Shown here: one piece after another, positions 45,221 through 53,015 of the stretch
Layout: each line of letters begins with the position of its first letter
How positions within the stretch are numbered: the first letter of the stretch is position 1
NCBI GenBank assembly: GCA_021845905.1
Contig: JAJZVA010000001.1
Coordinates: 186,001 to 250,000 of the forward strand
From: Pseudomonadota bacterium
GTDB taxonomy: Bacteria > Pseudomonadota > Alphaproteobacteria > Micavibrionales > UBA2020
DNA: 64,000 nt
Reading direction: 5' to 3'
Notes under the pieces: model-generated
Seen by the model: the letters and a program-made list of their open reading frames with translations, nothing else
Databases searched by the model: none
What the model was told of the DNA's origin: nothing
Made by a program: the position numbers and the translations under genes

Positions 45221-45625
45221 ATGAGAAAAACCCGCACAAACCGGACGCCCCCGGGCCAGCGCCAGCTCCGCGTCGCCGAACAGATCCGCCACTTGCTGGT
45301 CGAGACGCTTCACCGCGGCAGCTTTCACGATCCCGCGCTGATGGAAGCGCACCGCGTGACCGTCACCGCCGTCGAAATCGGCCCCGACCTCAAGAATGCC
45401 ACCGCTTATGTGATGCCGCTCGGCGGCAAGGACACGGAAGAGACGCTCGAAGCCCTCAACCGCTCCGCGGGATATTTCCGCAGCGAGATCGCGCCGAAGA
45501 TGGACCTGCGCTACATCCCGCGCGTCGCCTTCAAGATCGACCAGAGCTTCGACGAGGCCGAGCGCATTGAAAATCTTTTGAAGCAGGAACGCGTGCGCCG
45601 CGATATCGAGAAAAAAGAAGAATAA
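45221..45625 (+). CDS. rbfA: Ribosome-binding factor A
   Basis: A 134-residue RbfA: R-V-A-E-Q-I-R-H-L-L-V near the start, V-T-V-T-A-V-E-I-G-P-D-L-K-N-A-T-A-Y-V, the L-N-R-S-A-G-Y-F-R-S-E-I helix and L-R-Y-I-P-R-V-A-F-K-I-D. The KH-like fold binds 16S rRNA helix 1 in late 30S maturation and cold adaptation. It has 4 bp between it and infB, and its TAA is directly followed by the truB ATG. Confidence 0.95.
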   Translation: MRKTRTNRTPPGQRQLRVAEQIRHLLVETLHRGSFHDPALMEAHRVTVTAVEIGPDLKNATAYVMPLGGKDTEETLEALNRSAGYFRSEIAPKMDLRYIPRVAFKIDQSFDEAERIENLLKQERVRRDIEKKEE

Positions 45626-46558
45626 ATGGGCCGCAGCAAAAAAGGCCTCGTCGTCAACGGCTGGGTGAATATCGACAAACCGCAAGGTCTTACCTCGACG
45701 CAAGCCATCGGCCGCGTGCGGCGGATCCTCAATGCGCAGAAACTCGGCCATGCCGGAACGCTCGACCCGCTCGCCACCGGCGTGTTGCCCATCGCGCTCG
45801 GCGAAGCGACCAAAACCATCCCCTTCGCGCAGGACCGCGACAAAGTCTATGAATTCACCGTCACGTGGGGCGAGACGCGCAATACCGACGACCTAGAGGG
45901 CGAAGTCACCCAAACCTCCGACAAGCGCCCGACGGCGGACGAGATCGCCGCCCTCATCCCGCGCTTCATCGGCGATATCGAGCAGACGCCGCCGAAGTTC
46001 TCCGCCATCAAGATCGACGGGAAGCGCGCCTACGATATCTCCCGCGCCGGAGAAGACGTGGAACTCAAATCGCGCACCGTCTCCATCTATGATTTGCGCC
46101 TGACCGGGACCACAACCGACACGGCAACCTTCAAAATGGAATGCGGCAAGGGCACCTACGTCCGCGCCCTCGCCCGCGATATGGGCTTTATTTTAGGCTG
46201 TTTTGGCTATGTTTCCGCCCTCCGGCGGCGCGCTGTTGGCCCTTTTGAGGCTAAAAACGCGATTTCTCTGGACAGATTAGAGCAAATGGTGCAATCTGCC
46301 GACCCTGATCTCTACCTGTTGCCTGTCGAGACAGTGCTGGACGACATCCCGGCCCTCGCCCTGACGGACGACGAGATCAGCCGCATCAAGCAGGGCCAAA
46401 CCATCAGGCTTCTGTCGCGTCAGGACATTGGCCGCCTCGATATCGCGGGCATCGACGACATGACGGATCTGATACTGGCCATAGGCGACAACAAGCCGCT
46501 TGCCCTCCTCGAACGAGACGGCATTGAACTGCATCCGGTGCGCGTGTTCAACCTCTAA
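45626..46558 (+). CDS. truB: tRNA pseudouridine(55) synthase TruB
   Basis: A 310-residue TruB with the catalytic motif G-H-A-G-T-L-D47-P-L-A-T-G, the substrate loop around A-L-G-E-A-T-K-T, and G-T-Y-V-R-A-L-A-R-D-M-G in the middle. A C-terminal PUA-like region is present. It makes pseudouridine 55 in the T-loop of tRNAs. The ATG directly abuts the rbfA stop. A short stretch near 46185-46280 is noticeably more AT-rich than the rest of the gene, without disrupting the frame. Confidence 0.97.
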   Translation: MGRSKKGLVVNGWVNIDKPQGLTSTQAIGRVRRILNAQKLGHAGTLDPLATGVLPIALGEATKTIPFAQDRDKVYEFTVTWGETRNTDDLEGEVTQTSDKRPTADEIAALIPRFIGDIEQTPPKFSAIKIDGKRAYDISRAGEDVELKSRTVSIYDLRLTGTTTDTATFKMECGKGTYVRALARDMGFILGCFGYVSALRRRAVGPFEAKNAISLDRLEQMVQSADPDLYLLPVETVLDDIPALALTDDEISRIKQGQTIRLLSRQDIGRLDIAGIDDMTDLILAIGDNKPLALLERDGIELHPVRVFNL

Positions 46559-46576
46559 CTCTATAAGGAGTATGCG

Positions 46577-46846
46577 ATGTCGATTGAGAAAAAAGAAAAG
46601 CAGGCGCTGATCAAGAAATACGCGACCACGCCGAAAGATACCGGTTCACCTGAAGTGCAAATCGCCATTCTGACCGGCCGCATCAAGAACCTTACCGAGC
46701 ACATGAAGACCCATAAAAAAGATCTCGGCAGCCGCCGCGGCCTTCTCACCATGGTGAGCAACCGCCGCAGCCTTTTGAAATACATCAAGACGATCGATTC
46801 AAAGCGCTATGAAGCGCTGATCGACAGTCTCGGCCTGCGCGGCTGA
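46577..46846 (+). CDS. rpsO: 30S ribosomal protein S15
   Basis: An 89-residue S15 of exact family length, with [19 protein letters not shown], the [11 protein letters not shown] helix and the [18 protein letters not shown] rRNA-binding segment. It binds the 16S central domain early in assembly. RBS AAGGAG. It is the last gene of the operon, ended by the hairpin at 46867-46906. Confidence 0.98.
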   Translation: MSIEKKEKQALIKKYATTPKDTGSPEVQIAILTGRIKNLTEHMKTHKKDLGSRRGLLTMVSNRRSLLKYIKTIDSKRYEALIDSLGLRG

Positions 46847-46866
46847 ACAATCGCCGGCCATTCAAA

Positions 46867-46906
46867 AAAAAAAGCCGCCCCCGACATCAGGAGGGCGGCT
46901 TTTTTT
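46867..46906 (+). terminator. Intrinsic terminator of the rimP-rpsO operon
   Basis: AAAAAAAGCCGCCC (46867-46880) is the exact complement of GGGCGGCTTTTTTT (46893-46906) with a 12-base loop, giving a 14-bp stem with A/T-run flanks. It can act in both directions and also ends the convergent gene at 46920. Confidence 0.93.
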
Positions 46907-46919
46907 CATGCCGAAAACG

Positions 46920-47366
46920 CTACCTGAACAAGACAAAGAACAGCAAAAAGGCCACAACTCCGCCACCGATGGCGAAATACTTCTCGTGCGACAGGACCCA
47001 ACCGGCGAGGTTCGCCAGTTCCTGAAGGACGGCGGCATTGACCTTGCCTTTATACTTGACAGCCGCCCCTTCCACCACGAACGGCAACAGCATCAGCGCG
47101 GCTATAACATTGGCCAGAAACCTGAGCAGCAACCCCGAGCCGTATATCGGTATCACCAGGGTGAGAAGCGTGGCGACGACGCTATAGATGAAAAACACGG
47201 TCATCGCATCGCATTGGATCGTTTTTCTCATGAAATCATTGACCTTCGCCAGATATCCGCTCTTGTCCTCAAGGTTGAATAGCGGATCTTCCGGTTTTCT
47301 TGTGCGCGACCTGTTGAAATAAAGAGCGCTCAGTGCTGTCAGTAAAATCAGTGAAATAAGAGCCAT
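46920..47366 (-). CDS. Small integral membrane protein, 148 aa
   Basis: The start at 47366 follows AGAAGGA and gives M-A-L-I-S-L-I-L-L-T-A-L-S-A-L-Y-F, a membrane segment at the N-terminus. Further hydrophobic segments lie near 58-80 (V-F-F-I-Y-S-V-V-A-T-L-L-T-L-V-I), 82-102 and 128-147 (A-I-G-G-G-V-V-A-F-L-L-F-F-V-L-F). The loop between the first two is charged. No family is recognised. It shares a bidirectional terminator with rpsO. Confidence 0.6.
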   Translation of the reverse strand: MALISLILLTALSALYFNRSRTRKPEDPLFNLEDKSGYLAKVNDFMRKTIQCDAMTVFFIYSVVATLLTLVIPIYGSGLLLRFLANVIAALMLLPFVVEGAAVKYKGKVNAAVLQELANLAGWVLSHEKYFAIGGGVVAFLLFFVLFR

Positions 47367-47522
47367 GACAATATCCTTCTCCAGAGAACAGCCGATATGG
47401 CCACCATAGCCGAAACGCCACCTGTTGTCAGCCTGAGAGTTTCCGAAGCCAGGATCAATCACCATATAACGAATGGATTTTTAGCATTGCGTAGAATAGC
47501 CATATATTAACGAGATTTGGTC

Positions 47523-48404
47523 CTAATCCAGCGCCGATTTTATTTGCTGTAATAGCAAATGCGCCTGTTGCTTTTCACGCGCGAAAGGCGTTCTGGAGAT
47601 ATAGGTTTCAAGCGCCTCGATAGCCTCTGCGCCTTTCCCCAGCTTGGCGTAAAGCACTCCCTTGTCGAGATAAATGCGGTATTCATCCGGAGAAAAGGCG
47701 CCGATCGCATCGGCCGCGCGTATGGCCTCCGCGTAATCTTCGGCATCGATCAGGCGCTTTTTAAGGTTGTTGACCAACCGCACGAGAATATCGCGGTTTG
47801 AAACCGCATCGTAATAATTGTGCGAGAGCTCCGCCTTCTTGCCGACAATAGACTTCAAAAGATCGCGCAAGGCCGCCGCGTCCATTTCGCGCCCTCTTTT
47901 GAACGGGTCGAGAATGACGCGGTCGCCGCCCGCCTCCAGACGCACGAGAAAATGCCCCGGAAAACTCAAGCCTTCGCAAACCCAGCCCATGCCGCGCGCC
48001 AGAAAGATGTAGAGGATGCCAAGCGATATCGGCAATCCTTTGCGCCGTTCGATGACGCGTATGAAATTGACGTTCTGGATGTCGTCATAGTTTTTCTCGT
48101 CGCCATCGTAGCCGTTGTCTTCATGCATGATCTTGCGCAAAGCCTTCACGCGCAAAACGAGATCGTCCGCAGCGCCGGACTGCGACGCAACGCGACATTC
48201 CTCGCGCAACTGTTCTGAAATTTTCCTTAAATGCTGGCGGTAACGGTCGACATGCACACCTGGCAGGAAAATCAGCCCGAGCGCCAGAGCGGCTTCGGCA
48301 AGGTCGATCTCTTCATCCGCGACGCTCCCGGCATGCCGGAGCCACAAAAGCGCATTGTCGCCGGATTGAAACGGAACGGAGGATTCTTCCCCGGCCTCAG
48401 CCAT
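47523..48404 (-). CDS. SirB1-family transglutaminase-like/TPR protein
   Basis: A 293-residue protein of the SirB1 type. The N-terminal 'transglutaminase-like' region has L-R-K-I-M-H-E-D-N-G-Y-D-G-D, V-I-E-R-R-K-G-L-P-I-S-L-G-I-L-Y and F-P-G-H-F-L-V-R-L at about 100-175; the catalytic cysteine of true transglutaminases is replaced. The C-terminal ~100 residues are TPR-like (I-Y-L-D-K-G-V-L-Y-A-K-L-G-K). The biochemical function is unknown; such proteins are widespread in proteobacteria. It overlaps the end of the BON lipoprotein gene by 8 bp and is read after it. Confidence 0.8.
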   Translation of the reverse strand: MAEAGEESSVPFQSGDNALLWLRHAGSVADEEIDLAEAALALGLIFLPGVHVDRYRQHLRKISEQLREECRVASQSGAADDLVLRVKALRKIMHEDNGYDGDEKNYDDIQNVNFIRVIERRKGLPISLGILYIFLARGMGWVCEGLSFPGHFLVRLEAGGDRVILDPFKRGREMDAAALRDLLKSIVGKKAELSHNYYDAVSNRDILVRLVNNLKKRLIDAEDYAEAIRAADAIGAFSPDEYRIYLDKGVLYAKLGKGAEAIEALETYISRTPFAREKQQAHLLLQQIKSALD

Positions 48405-49044
48405 TGTTGCCTTGCGCCATGCCCGGAATGCTGTTCGGGTCCTGATATTTCAGGCGGACGTAGCTGATGACATTCTTGACGTGGTTGGTGTTGCGCGCAT
48501 AAGCCAAGACCCTGTCAAGCTCGCTCTGGTTCTGCGCCACGCCCATCACGTAGACGTTGCCGTCGACCGTGTCGATGTTGTAGTTGATCGACTGCACGTA
48601 TTTGTCGAACATCAGACGCGTCTTGATATTGCTGGTGATCCACGTGTCGACAAGATCTCCGGCGATGCTTTCGCTGTGGTTGACGGAAATCTCGTTGAGC
48701 ACCTGCTTCACCCCCGGCGCCTGCCAGGCGAGACGCACCGCCTCGACCCGCATGTCCGGACTGGGCACAGTGCCCGTGAGCAGGACTCGGCCTTCCTTGA
48801 CCGTGACGCTGAGATCGCGAAACAATTTGAAATCATGCTGGATATAGGAATCGACGATCCTGAGCTGCGTCGCGTCATCCTTGACCGCGCCGCTGACGCC
48901 GTCTTCCTGCTCCGCCGCCACGCCGAGCGACGCTCCCGTACCGAGCGCCACGCTGGCCGGGCTGCATCCCGCAACCATAAAAGTGATCCCCGTCAACAAC
49001 AGGATCGACAGAAAACGCCCATGCTTTTTTGAATGAAGCATCAC
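48397..49044 (-). CDS. BON-domain lipoprotein
   Basis: A 215-residue lipoprotein: basic N-terminus, hydrophobic I-L-L-L-T-G-I-T-F-M, and lipobox V-A-G-C27. Two BON domains follow (about 62-130 and 133-205), each with the strand-Gly-strand pattern V-T-V-K-E-G-R-V-L-L-T-G and V-D-G-N-V-Y-V-M-G-V-A. It resembles DolP/OsmY-type proteins that bind phospholipids and protect the outer membrane. A second ATG at 49041 is equally possible. It starts a transcript with the SirB1-like gene. Confidence 0.88.
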   Translation of the reverse strand: MMLHSKKHGRFLSILLLTGITFMVAGCSPASVALGTGASLGVAAEQEDGVSGAVKDDATQLRIVDSYIQHDFKLFRDLSVTVKEGRVLLTGTVPSPDMRVEAVRLAWQAPGVKQVLNEISVNHSESIAGDLVDTWITSNIKTRLMFDKYVQSINYNIDTVDGNVYVMGVAQNQSELDRVLAYARNTNHVKNVISYVRLKYQDPNSIPGMAQGNNG

Positions 49045-49073
49045 TTCCCCTCGCGAACAGCCTTCCCCAAGGC

Positions 49074-49421
49074 TTAAAAAGCATCCGGAATGTGCTCTGG
49101 CAAGACGCCGGGCGCCAGGATCAGCGCATCAAACCGCATTTCGTGTTCATTGTACTCCGGATGCCGCTGAAGGTAAAGTTCCGCGGCATTGCGGACGCGT
49201 TTTTGATTCTTCCTGTCAATGGCTTCTGCGGCGGCTTCCTTCGTCTTGCGCGATTTGACCTCGATAAAAACAAGCGTCTTGCCATCTAATGCTATAATAT
49301 CAATCTCTCCCATCTGCGTTTTAAACCTTTTCTCAAGGATTTTATAGCCTTTTGAGCGCAAATAAGATTTTGCTTTAAATTCAGCTAGCAACCCCTTGCT
49401 ATGAGATGTTTCAGCCATCAA
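49074..49421 (-). CDS. yraN: UPF0102 (YraN) nuclease-like protein
   Basis: A 115-residue protein of the UPF0102 family with K-G-L-L-A-E-F-K-A-K-S-Y-L and the PD-(D/E)XK signature G-E-I-D-I-I-A-L-D-G...F-I-E-V-K-S-R. It is a predicted small endonuclease whose biological role is unsettled. The ATG overlaps the rsmI stop by 4 bp, reproducing the very common rsmI-yraN pair. Confidence 0.92.
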   Translation of the reverse strand: MMAETSHSKGLLAEFKAKSYLRSKGYKILEKRFKTQMGEIDIIALDGKTLVFIEVKSRKTKEAAAEAIDRKNQKRVRNAAELYLQRHPEYNEHEMRFDALILAPGVLPEHIPDAF

Positions 49422-50305
49422 TAACCCCTCTTTTTATTGAGGATCAAGGCCCGCTGGTAGACATCGCGCTTTTTAAGGCCTGACTGCGCACTGACGTAAG
49501 CTGCAGCGTCTTTCACGCTCATGCCCTGATTTTCGATCATGTCGATGATCAAAGCGTCGATATCCGCCTCCGTCCATGATCTCGAACCGCCAGCTTCGGG
49601 CGCGCCGACAACCACGACAATCTCGCCGCGCGTCTCGCCACCCCCCGCGTAAATATCTAATAAATTAGATAAAGTATCTCTTTTAACTTCTTCAAATTTC
49701 TTTGTTAACTCCCTTGCGATAGCAACGGAGCGATCGCCCAGAACATCCAGCATGTCCTGAAGGCTTTTTGCAAGCCGTGGTCCCGTTTCGTAAAAAATCA
49801 ATGTGGCGGGAACGTCTCTGATTTCCGCAAGCGCCGTCCGGCGCGCCGCCGACTTCACTGGCAAGAAACCGGCGAACATGAATTTATCCGTCGGCAGACC
49901 AGACAAAGCCAGCGCCGCGAGCGATGCAGAAGCTCCCGGAATGCACGTCACCGGAATATTTTCCGCCGCGCACGCCGCCACAAGTTTGTATCCGGGATCG
50001 GACACCAGCGGCATGCCAGCGTCTGAAATCAGCGCAATCCGCTTGCCTTCCCGCAACATGGCGAGCAATTTCGGGCGCATCGCATCCGCGTTATGGTCAT
50101 GATAAGGCGTTTTCGGCGTGGAAATATCGTAATAGGAGGTGAGCTTGCCGGAAACGCGCGTATCCTCGCACGCGATCAGATCCGCCTTTCCTAATGTTTT
50201 AAGGGCGCGTAAAGTGATGTCTTCAATATTGCCGATCGGCGTGGCTATGATATATAACCCCGCAGGCAAATCCGAGTCCGTGTCTGAAACCGCTTTATGC
50301 GCCAT
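49418..50305 (-). CDS. rsmI: 16S rRNA (cytidine-1402-2'-O)-methyltransferase RsmI
   Basis: A 294-residue SAM-dependent methyltransferase of the tetrapyrrole-methylase fold. L-Y-I-I-A-T-P-I-G-N-I-E-D lies near the N-terminus, then A-C-E-D-T-R, A-L-I-S-D-A-G-M-P-L-V-S-D-P-G, C-I-P-G-A-S-A, and A-I-A-R-E-L-T-K-K-F-E-E-V. It modifies C1402 in the decoding centre. The start at 50305 aligns with family starts; an upstream ATG at 50338 would overlap the divergent gene at 50320. yraN follows with a 4-bp overlap. Confidence 0.95.
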   Translation of the reverse strand: MAHKAVSDTDSDLPAGLYIIATPIGNIEDITLRALKTLGKADLIACEDTRVSGKLTSYYDISTPKTPYHDHNADAMRPKLLAMLREGKRIALISDAGMPLVSDPGYKLVAACAAENIPVTCIPGASASLAALALSGLPTDKFMFAGFLPVKSAARRTALAEIRDVPATLIFYETGPRLAKSLQDMLDVLGDRSVAIARELTKKFEEVKRDTLSNLLDIYAGGGETRGEIVVVVGAPEAGGSRSWTEADIDALIIDMIENQGMSVKDAAAYVSAQSGLKKRDVYQRALILNKKRGY

Positions 50306-50319
50306 ATGGAGACTGTCCT

Positions 50320-51741
50320 TTGTTGAGAGTATACGCAAAAACCCGCCTTTTTATCACCCTTTTCTCCGTCCTGCTGCTGAGCGGCTGCGGCAACAACGGT
50401 TATTACCTGCCGTGGGGCACCTTCAACACGGGCATCAAAACCAACAATCCCTCCGTTATGCCCAATATCAGCTGGCAGACCCCCGGACAACGGCAAGTCC
50501 TCTCCGAGCAAAGCAAGGCCGTAGAGGCGCAGGCCGCATCGCCGCAAAATCAAACGACGCCGCCGGGGCAAAACGCCGCCGGCCAGTTGCCGCCGGTCGC
50601 CGCGTCCGTCACGGCGCAACCCGTGCCGCCCGTTGTCGCACCGCCGCATAAGATCATCGTTTCCATTCTCCTGCCGCTGACGGGCCGCGCGGCGCAACTC
50701 GGCCAATCCATGCTCAATGCAGCGCAGATGGCCCTGTTCGACATCGGCAGCGCCAACTTCGAGCTTGTGCCGCGCGACACCAAGAGCACGCCAGCGGGCG
50801 CGATCGCCGCGGCGGAAGCCGCCGTGAACGCGCACAGCGCCCTCATTCTCGGCCCGGTCTTCTCGCAAAACCTGAAAGCGATCAAGCCGATCGTCAACCC
50901 CACCAGCACGCCGATCATCTCCTTCACCACAGACTGGACGCTCGCCGGAGACAACACCTACGTCATGGGCTTCCTGCCATTCACGCAGGTCATGCGCGTC
51001 GCGCAATACGCCGCAACGCAGGGCTACGGCAATATCGCCGTCTTCGCCCCCGACACGCAGTACGCCGATATCGTCATCAACACCCTGCAAAAGGGCAACG
51101 TCAATCTCGTCAAGGTTTACCGCTATCCCGCGAGCCAGATCGAACTGACGCCCTATGTGCAGGATTTCGTCAATGAAAGCAAAAACAGCGGCGGAGACGG
51201 TTTCAATTTCAACGCGCTGATGCTGCCGATCGGCAGCGAGGGCTTGCGTTCACTGGTCACCACGCTGAAAGACAACGGCATATCCCAATATCTGCCTCTG
51301 CCGCCGAATGCGCCTTCGTATCAGAAGCCAAGCCCGAGCGGCATCAAATTCATCGGCACCGGCCTGTGGGACGACCCGACGCTGATGAACAGCCCGGGGC
51401 TTTTCGGCGGCTGGTTCGCGGCGCCGGACCCGAAGCTCCGCGCCAACTTCAAGGCGCGTTATCAGGCCAATTTCGGCGCGCCGCCGATGCGCCTTGCCTC
51501 GCTCGCCTATGACGCGACGGCGCTGGCCGCCGTTCTGGCGCGATCCGCGCCCGACGGCACGGACGCTTATGCCGCACAGGCCATCACCAACCCGCGCGGT
51601 TTCGCCGGCATCGACGGCATTTTCCGCTTCCTGCCCAACGGCCTTTCGGAACGCGGACTCGCCGTGCTGGAAATCCGTCAGGGCGGCCCTGTCGTGGTCG
51701 ATCCCGCGCCGACGGCCTTCGCGCCGGAAACAGGAAACTGA
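50320..51741 (+). CDS. LppC-like penicillin-binding protein activator lipoprotein
   Basis: A 473-residue outer-membrane lipoprotein. The signal is short: hydrophobic L-F-I-T-L-F-S-V-L-L-L then lipobox L-S-G-C23. A Gln/Pro-rich linker (about 60-110) leads to a periplasmic-binding-protein fold (I-S-I-L-L-P-L-T-G-R-A-A-Q-L-G-Q-S-M-L). It resembles the LpoA/LppC family that stimulates peptidoglycan synthases. The start is TTG (50320, or the next TTG at 50323) because the nearby ATG at 50305 is closed by a stop; GGAG lies eight bases upstream. It is divergent from rsmI and followed by yggS after one base. Confidence 0.8.
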   Translation: MLRVYAKTRLFITLFSVLLLSGCGNNGYYLPWGTFNTGIKTNNPSVMPNISWQTPGQRQVLSEQSKAVEAQAASPQNQTTPPGQNAAGQLPPVAASVTAQPVPPVVAPPHKIIVSILLPLTGRAAQLGQSMLNAAQMALFDIGSANFELVPRDTKSTPAGAIAAAEAAVNAHSALILGPVFSQNLKAIKPIVNPTSTPIISFTTDWTLAGDNTYVMGFLPFTQVMRVAQYAATQGYGNIAVFAPDTQYADIVINTLQKGNVNLVKVYRYPASQIELTPYVQDFVNESKNSGGDGFNFNALMLPIGSEGLRSLVTTLKDNGISQYLPLPPNAPSYQKPSPSGIKFIGTGLWDDPTLMNSPGLFGGWFAAPDPKLRANFKARYQANFGAPPMRLASLAYDATALAAVLARSAPDGTDAYAAQAITNPRGFAGIDGIFRFLPNGLSERGLAVLEIRQGGPVVVDPAPTAFAPETGN

Positions 51742-51742
51742 A

Positions 51743-52399
51743 ATGGGGCTGGCGGACGTTCAATCAGACATCGACGCGGCTTGCAAAACGGCTCGCCGCA
51801 AGAGTGGTTCCGTCACGCTGGTCGCGGTCAGCAAGTTCCAGACGATAGAAAAAATCGAAGAATTGCTGAAAGAAGGCCAGCGCGTCTTCGGCGAAAACCG
51901 TGTGCAGGAAGCTGAAGAAAAATACCCCGCCTTGCGTGAAAAATATCCGGATATTCAACTCCACTTCATCGGCCATCTGCAAACCAACAAGGTCAGGAGC
52001 GCCGTCGCGCTCTTCGACGTGATCGAAACGGTTGACCGGCAGGAGCTCGCGGAAGCCTTAGCTAAGGAAATGGACAGGCAGGCAAGCTTTCTTCCCTGCT
52101 TCATTCAGGTCAATACCGGCGAGGAAGAGCAAAAAGGCGGCGTCGCGCCGCGAGATCTGCCCGCGCTTTATCAAGCCTGCAAGGGTTTAAAACTGAACAT
52201 CGCGGGACTGATGTGCATTCCACCCGCGGACGATATCCCGGATCTGCATTTCGCGCTGCTTGCCAAGCTGGCAGGAGAGCTTGGCCTGAAACAGCTCAGC
52301 ATGGGCATGAGCGCGGACTTTCAGACCGCCATCAAATACGGCGCGACGCACGTGCGCGTCGGTACGGCGCTGTTTGGCGCGCGGCAGGAAGCCGCCTGA
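51743..52399 (+). CDS. yggS: YggS-family pyridoxal-phosphate homeostasis protein
   Basis: A 218-residue PLP-binding TIM-barrel protein: V-T-L-V-A-V-S-K31 (the PLP lysine), F-G-E-N-R-V-Q-E, H-F-I-G-H-L-Q-T-N-K, N-I-A-G-L-M-C-I-P-P, L-S-M-G-M-S-A-D-F and V-R-V-G-T-A-L-F-G. It keeps PLP in balance without known catalysis. The start at 51743 lies just after the preceding stop (one base between), so it is cotranslated with the LppC-like lipoprotein; the frame extends further upstream only inside that gene. Confidence 0.95.
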   Translation: MGLADVQSDIDAACKTARRKSGSVTLVAVSKFQTIEKIEELLKEGQRVFGENRVQEAEEKYPALREKYPDIQLHFIGHLQTNKVRSAVALFDVIETVDRQELAEALAKEMDRQASFLPCFIQVNTGEEEQKGGVAPRDLPALYQACKGLKLNIAGLMCIPPADDIPDLHFALLAKLAGELGLKQLSMGMSADFQTAIKYGATHVRVGTALFGARQEAA

Positions 52400-52413
52400 A
52401 ATCGAGATCTGCT

Positions 52414-52836
52414 TTAAAGAACCATGCCTCTTTTAGCGGCATGACGCGCGACGAAAGTCAGAATTTTATCCGTTACCTGATCATTGTCGCCTTCCGCGTA
52501 AATCGTCTGGTCGCAACCATATTTGTCGCCGTCGCCAAAAGCGCCTATTTTATCTGAGCTATAAACGGAAATGGACAATGTCTCGCCGCTTTGACGGTCA
52601 CCGACCGGGATATTCGTGGTTATATTAAGATGGCTTCTTTTATCCGTCACAGATCTCTCGTCCACCGCAAATCTAAAGCCGCCTTCCATTCCCTGCAGGA
52701 AAGCAAGCCCTTCACGGAGCGCGCTCGACGCATTGAAAAGGTCAGCCAGTCTTTGTTCCCTGTCTTCTTGCTTCTTGACTTCCCTGCCTTGGCGTATGCC
52801 CTCGAGAATAGACGCTTTCCATTTCGCTTCGCTCAT
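52414..52836 (-). CDS. Hypothetical protein, 140 aa
   Basis: Unrecognised soluble protein. Residues 1-50 are charged helix (K-W-K-A-S-I-L-E-G-I-R-Q-G-R-E), followed by a strand-rich middle (G-F-R-F-A-V-D-E, L-N-I-T-T-N-I-P-V, L-S-I-S-V-Y-S) and a Gly/Asp-rich loop G-D-G-D-K-Y-G-C-D-Q. A C-terminal helix ends in R-H-A-A-K-R-G. AAGGAGACC precedes the ATG. It has its own AT-rich promoter, suggesting independently expressed accessory DNA wedged between yggS and mfd. Confidence 0.65.
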   Translation of the reverse strand: MSEAKWKASILEGIRQGREVKKQEDREQRLADLFNASSALREGLAFLQGMEGGFRFAVDERSVTDKRSHLNITTNIPVGDRQSGETLSISVYSSDKIGAFGDGDKYGCDQTIYAEGDNDQVTDKILTFVARHAAKRGMVL

Positions 52837-52883
52837 TTTTTGGTCTCCTTGATGATATTATAATTGGATACATTTTGGTCACG

Positions 52884-52912
52884 TTTCTATAATTATTTTA
52901 ATCTTATGTCAA
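52884..52912 (-). promoter_or_regulatory. Candidate sigma70 promoter of the 140-aa hypothetical gene
   Basis: On the minus strand TTGACA (complement of 52907-52912) and TAGAAA (complement of 52884-52889) are 17 bp apart, 48 bp before the start. The -35 is perfect, the -10 matches four of six. Confidence 0.5.
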
Positions 52913-53015
52913 TATAAAAGTTATTGGTATCAAAATTCCCCTTATAAAACATATATATATATATTGTTATTGTCAGATATCAATGCTACACACAGCCCCT
53001 ATGAATGAGGGCAAT

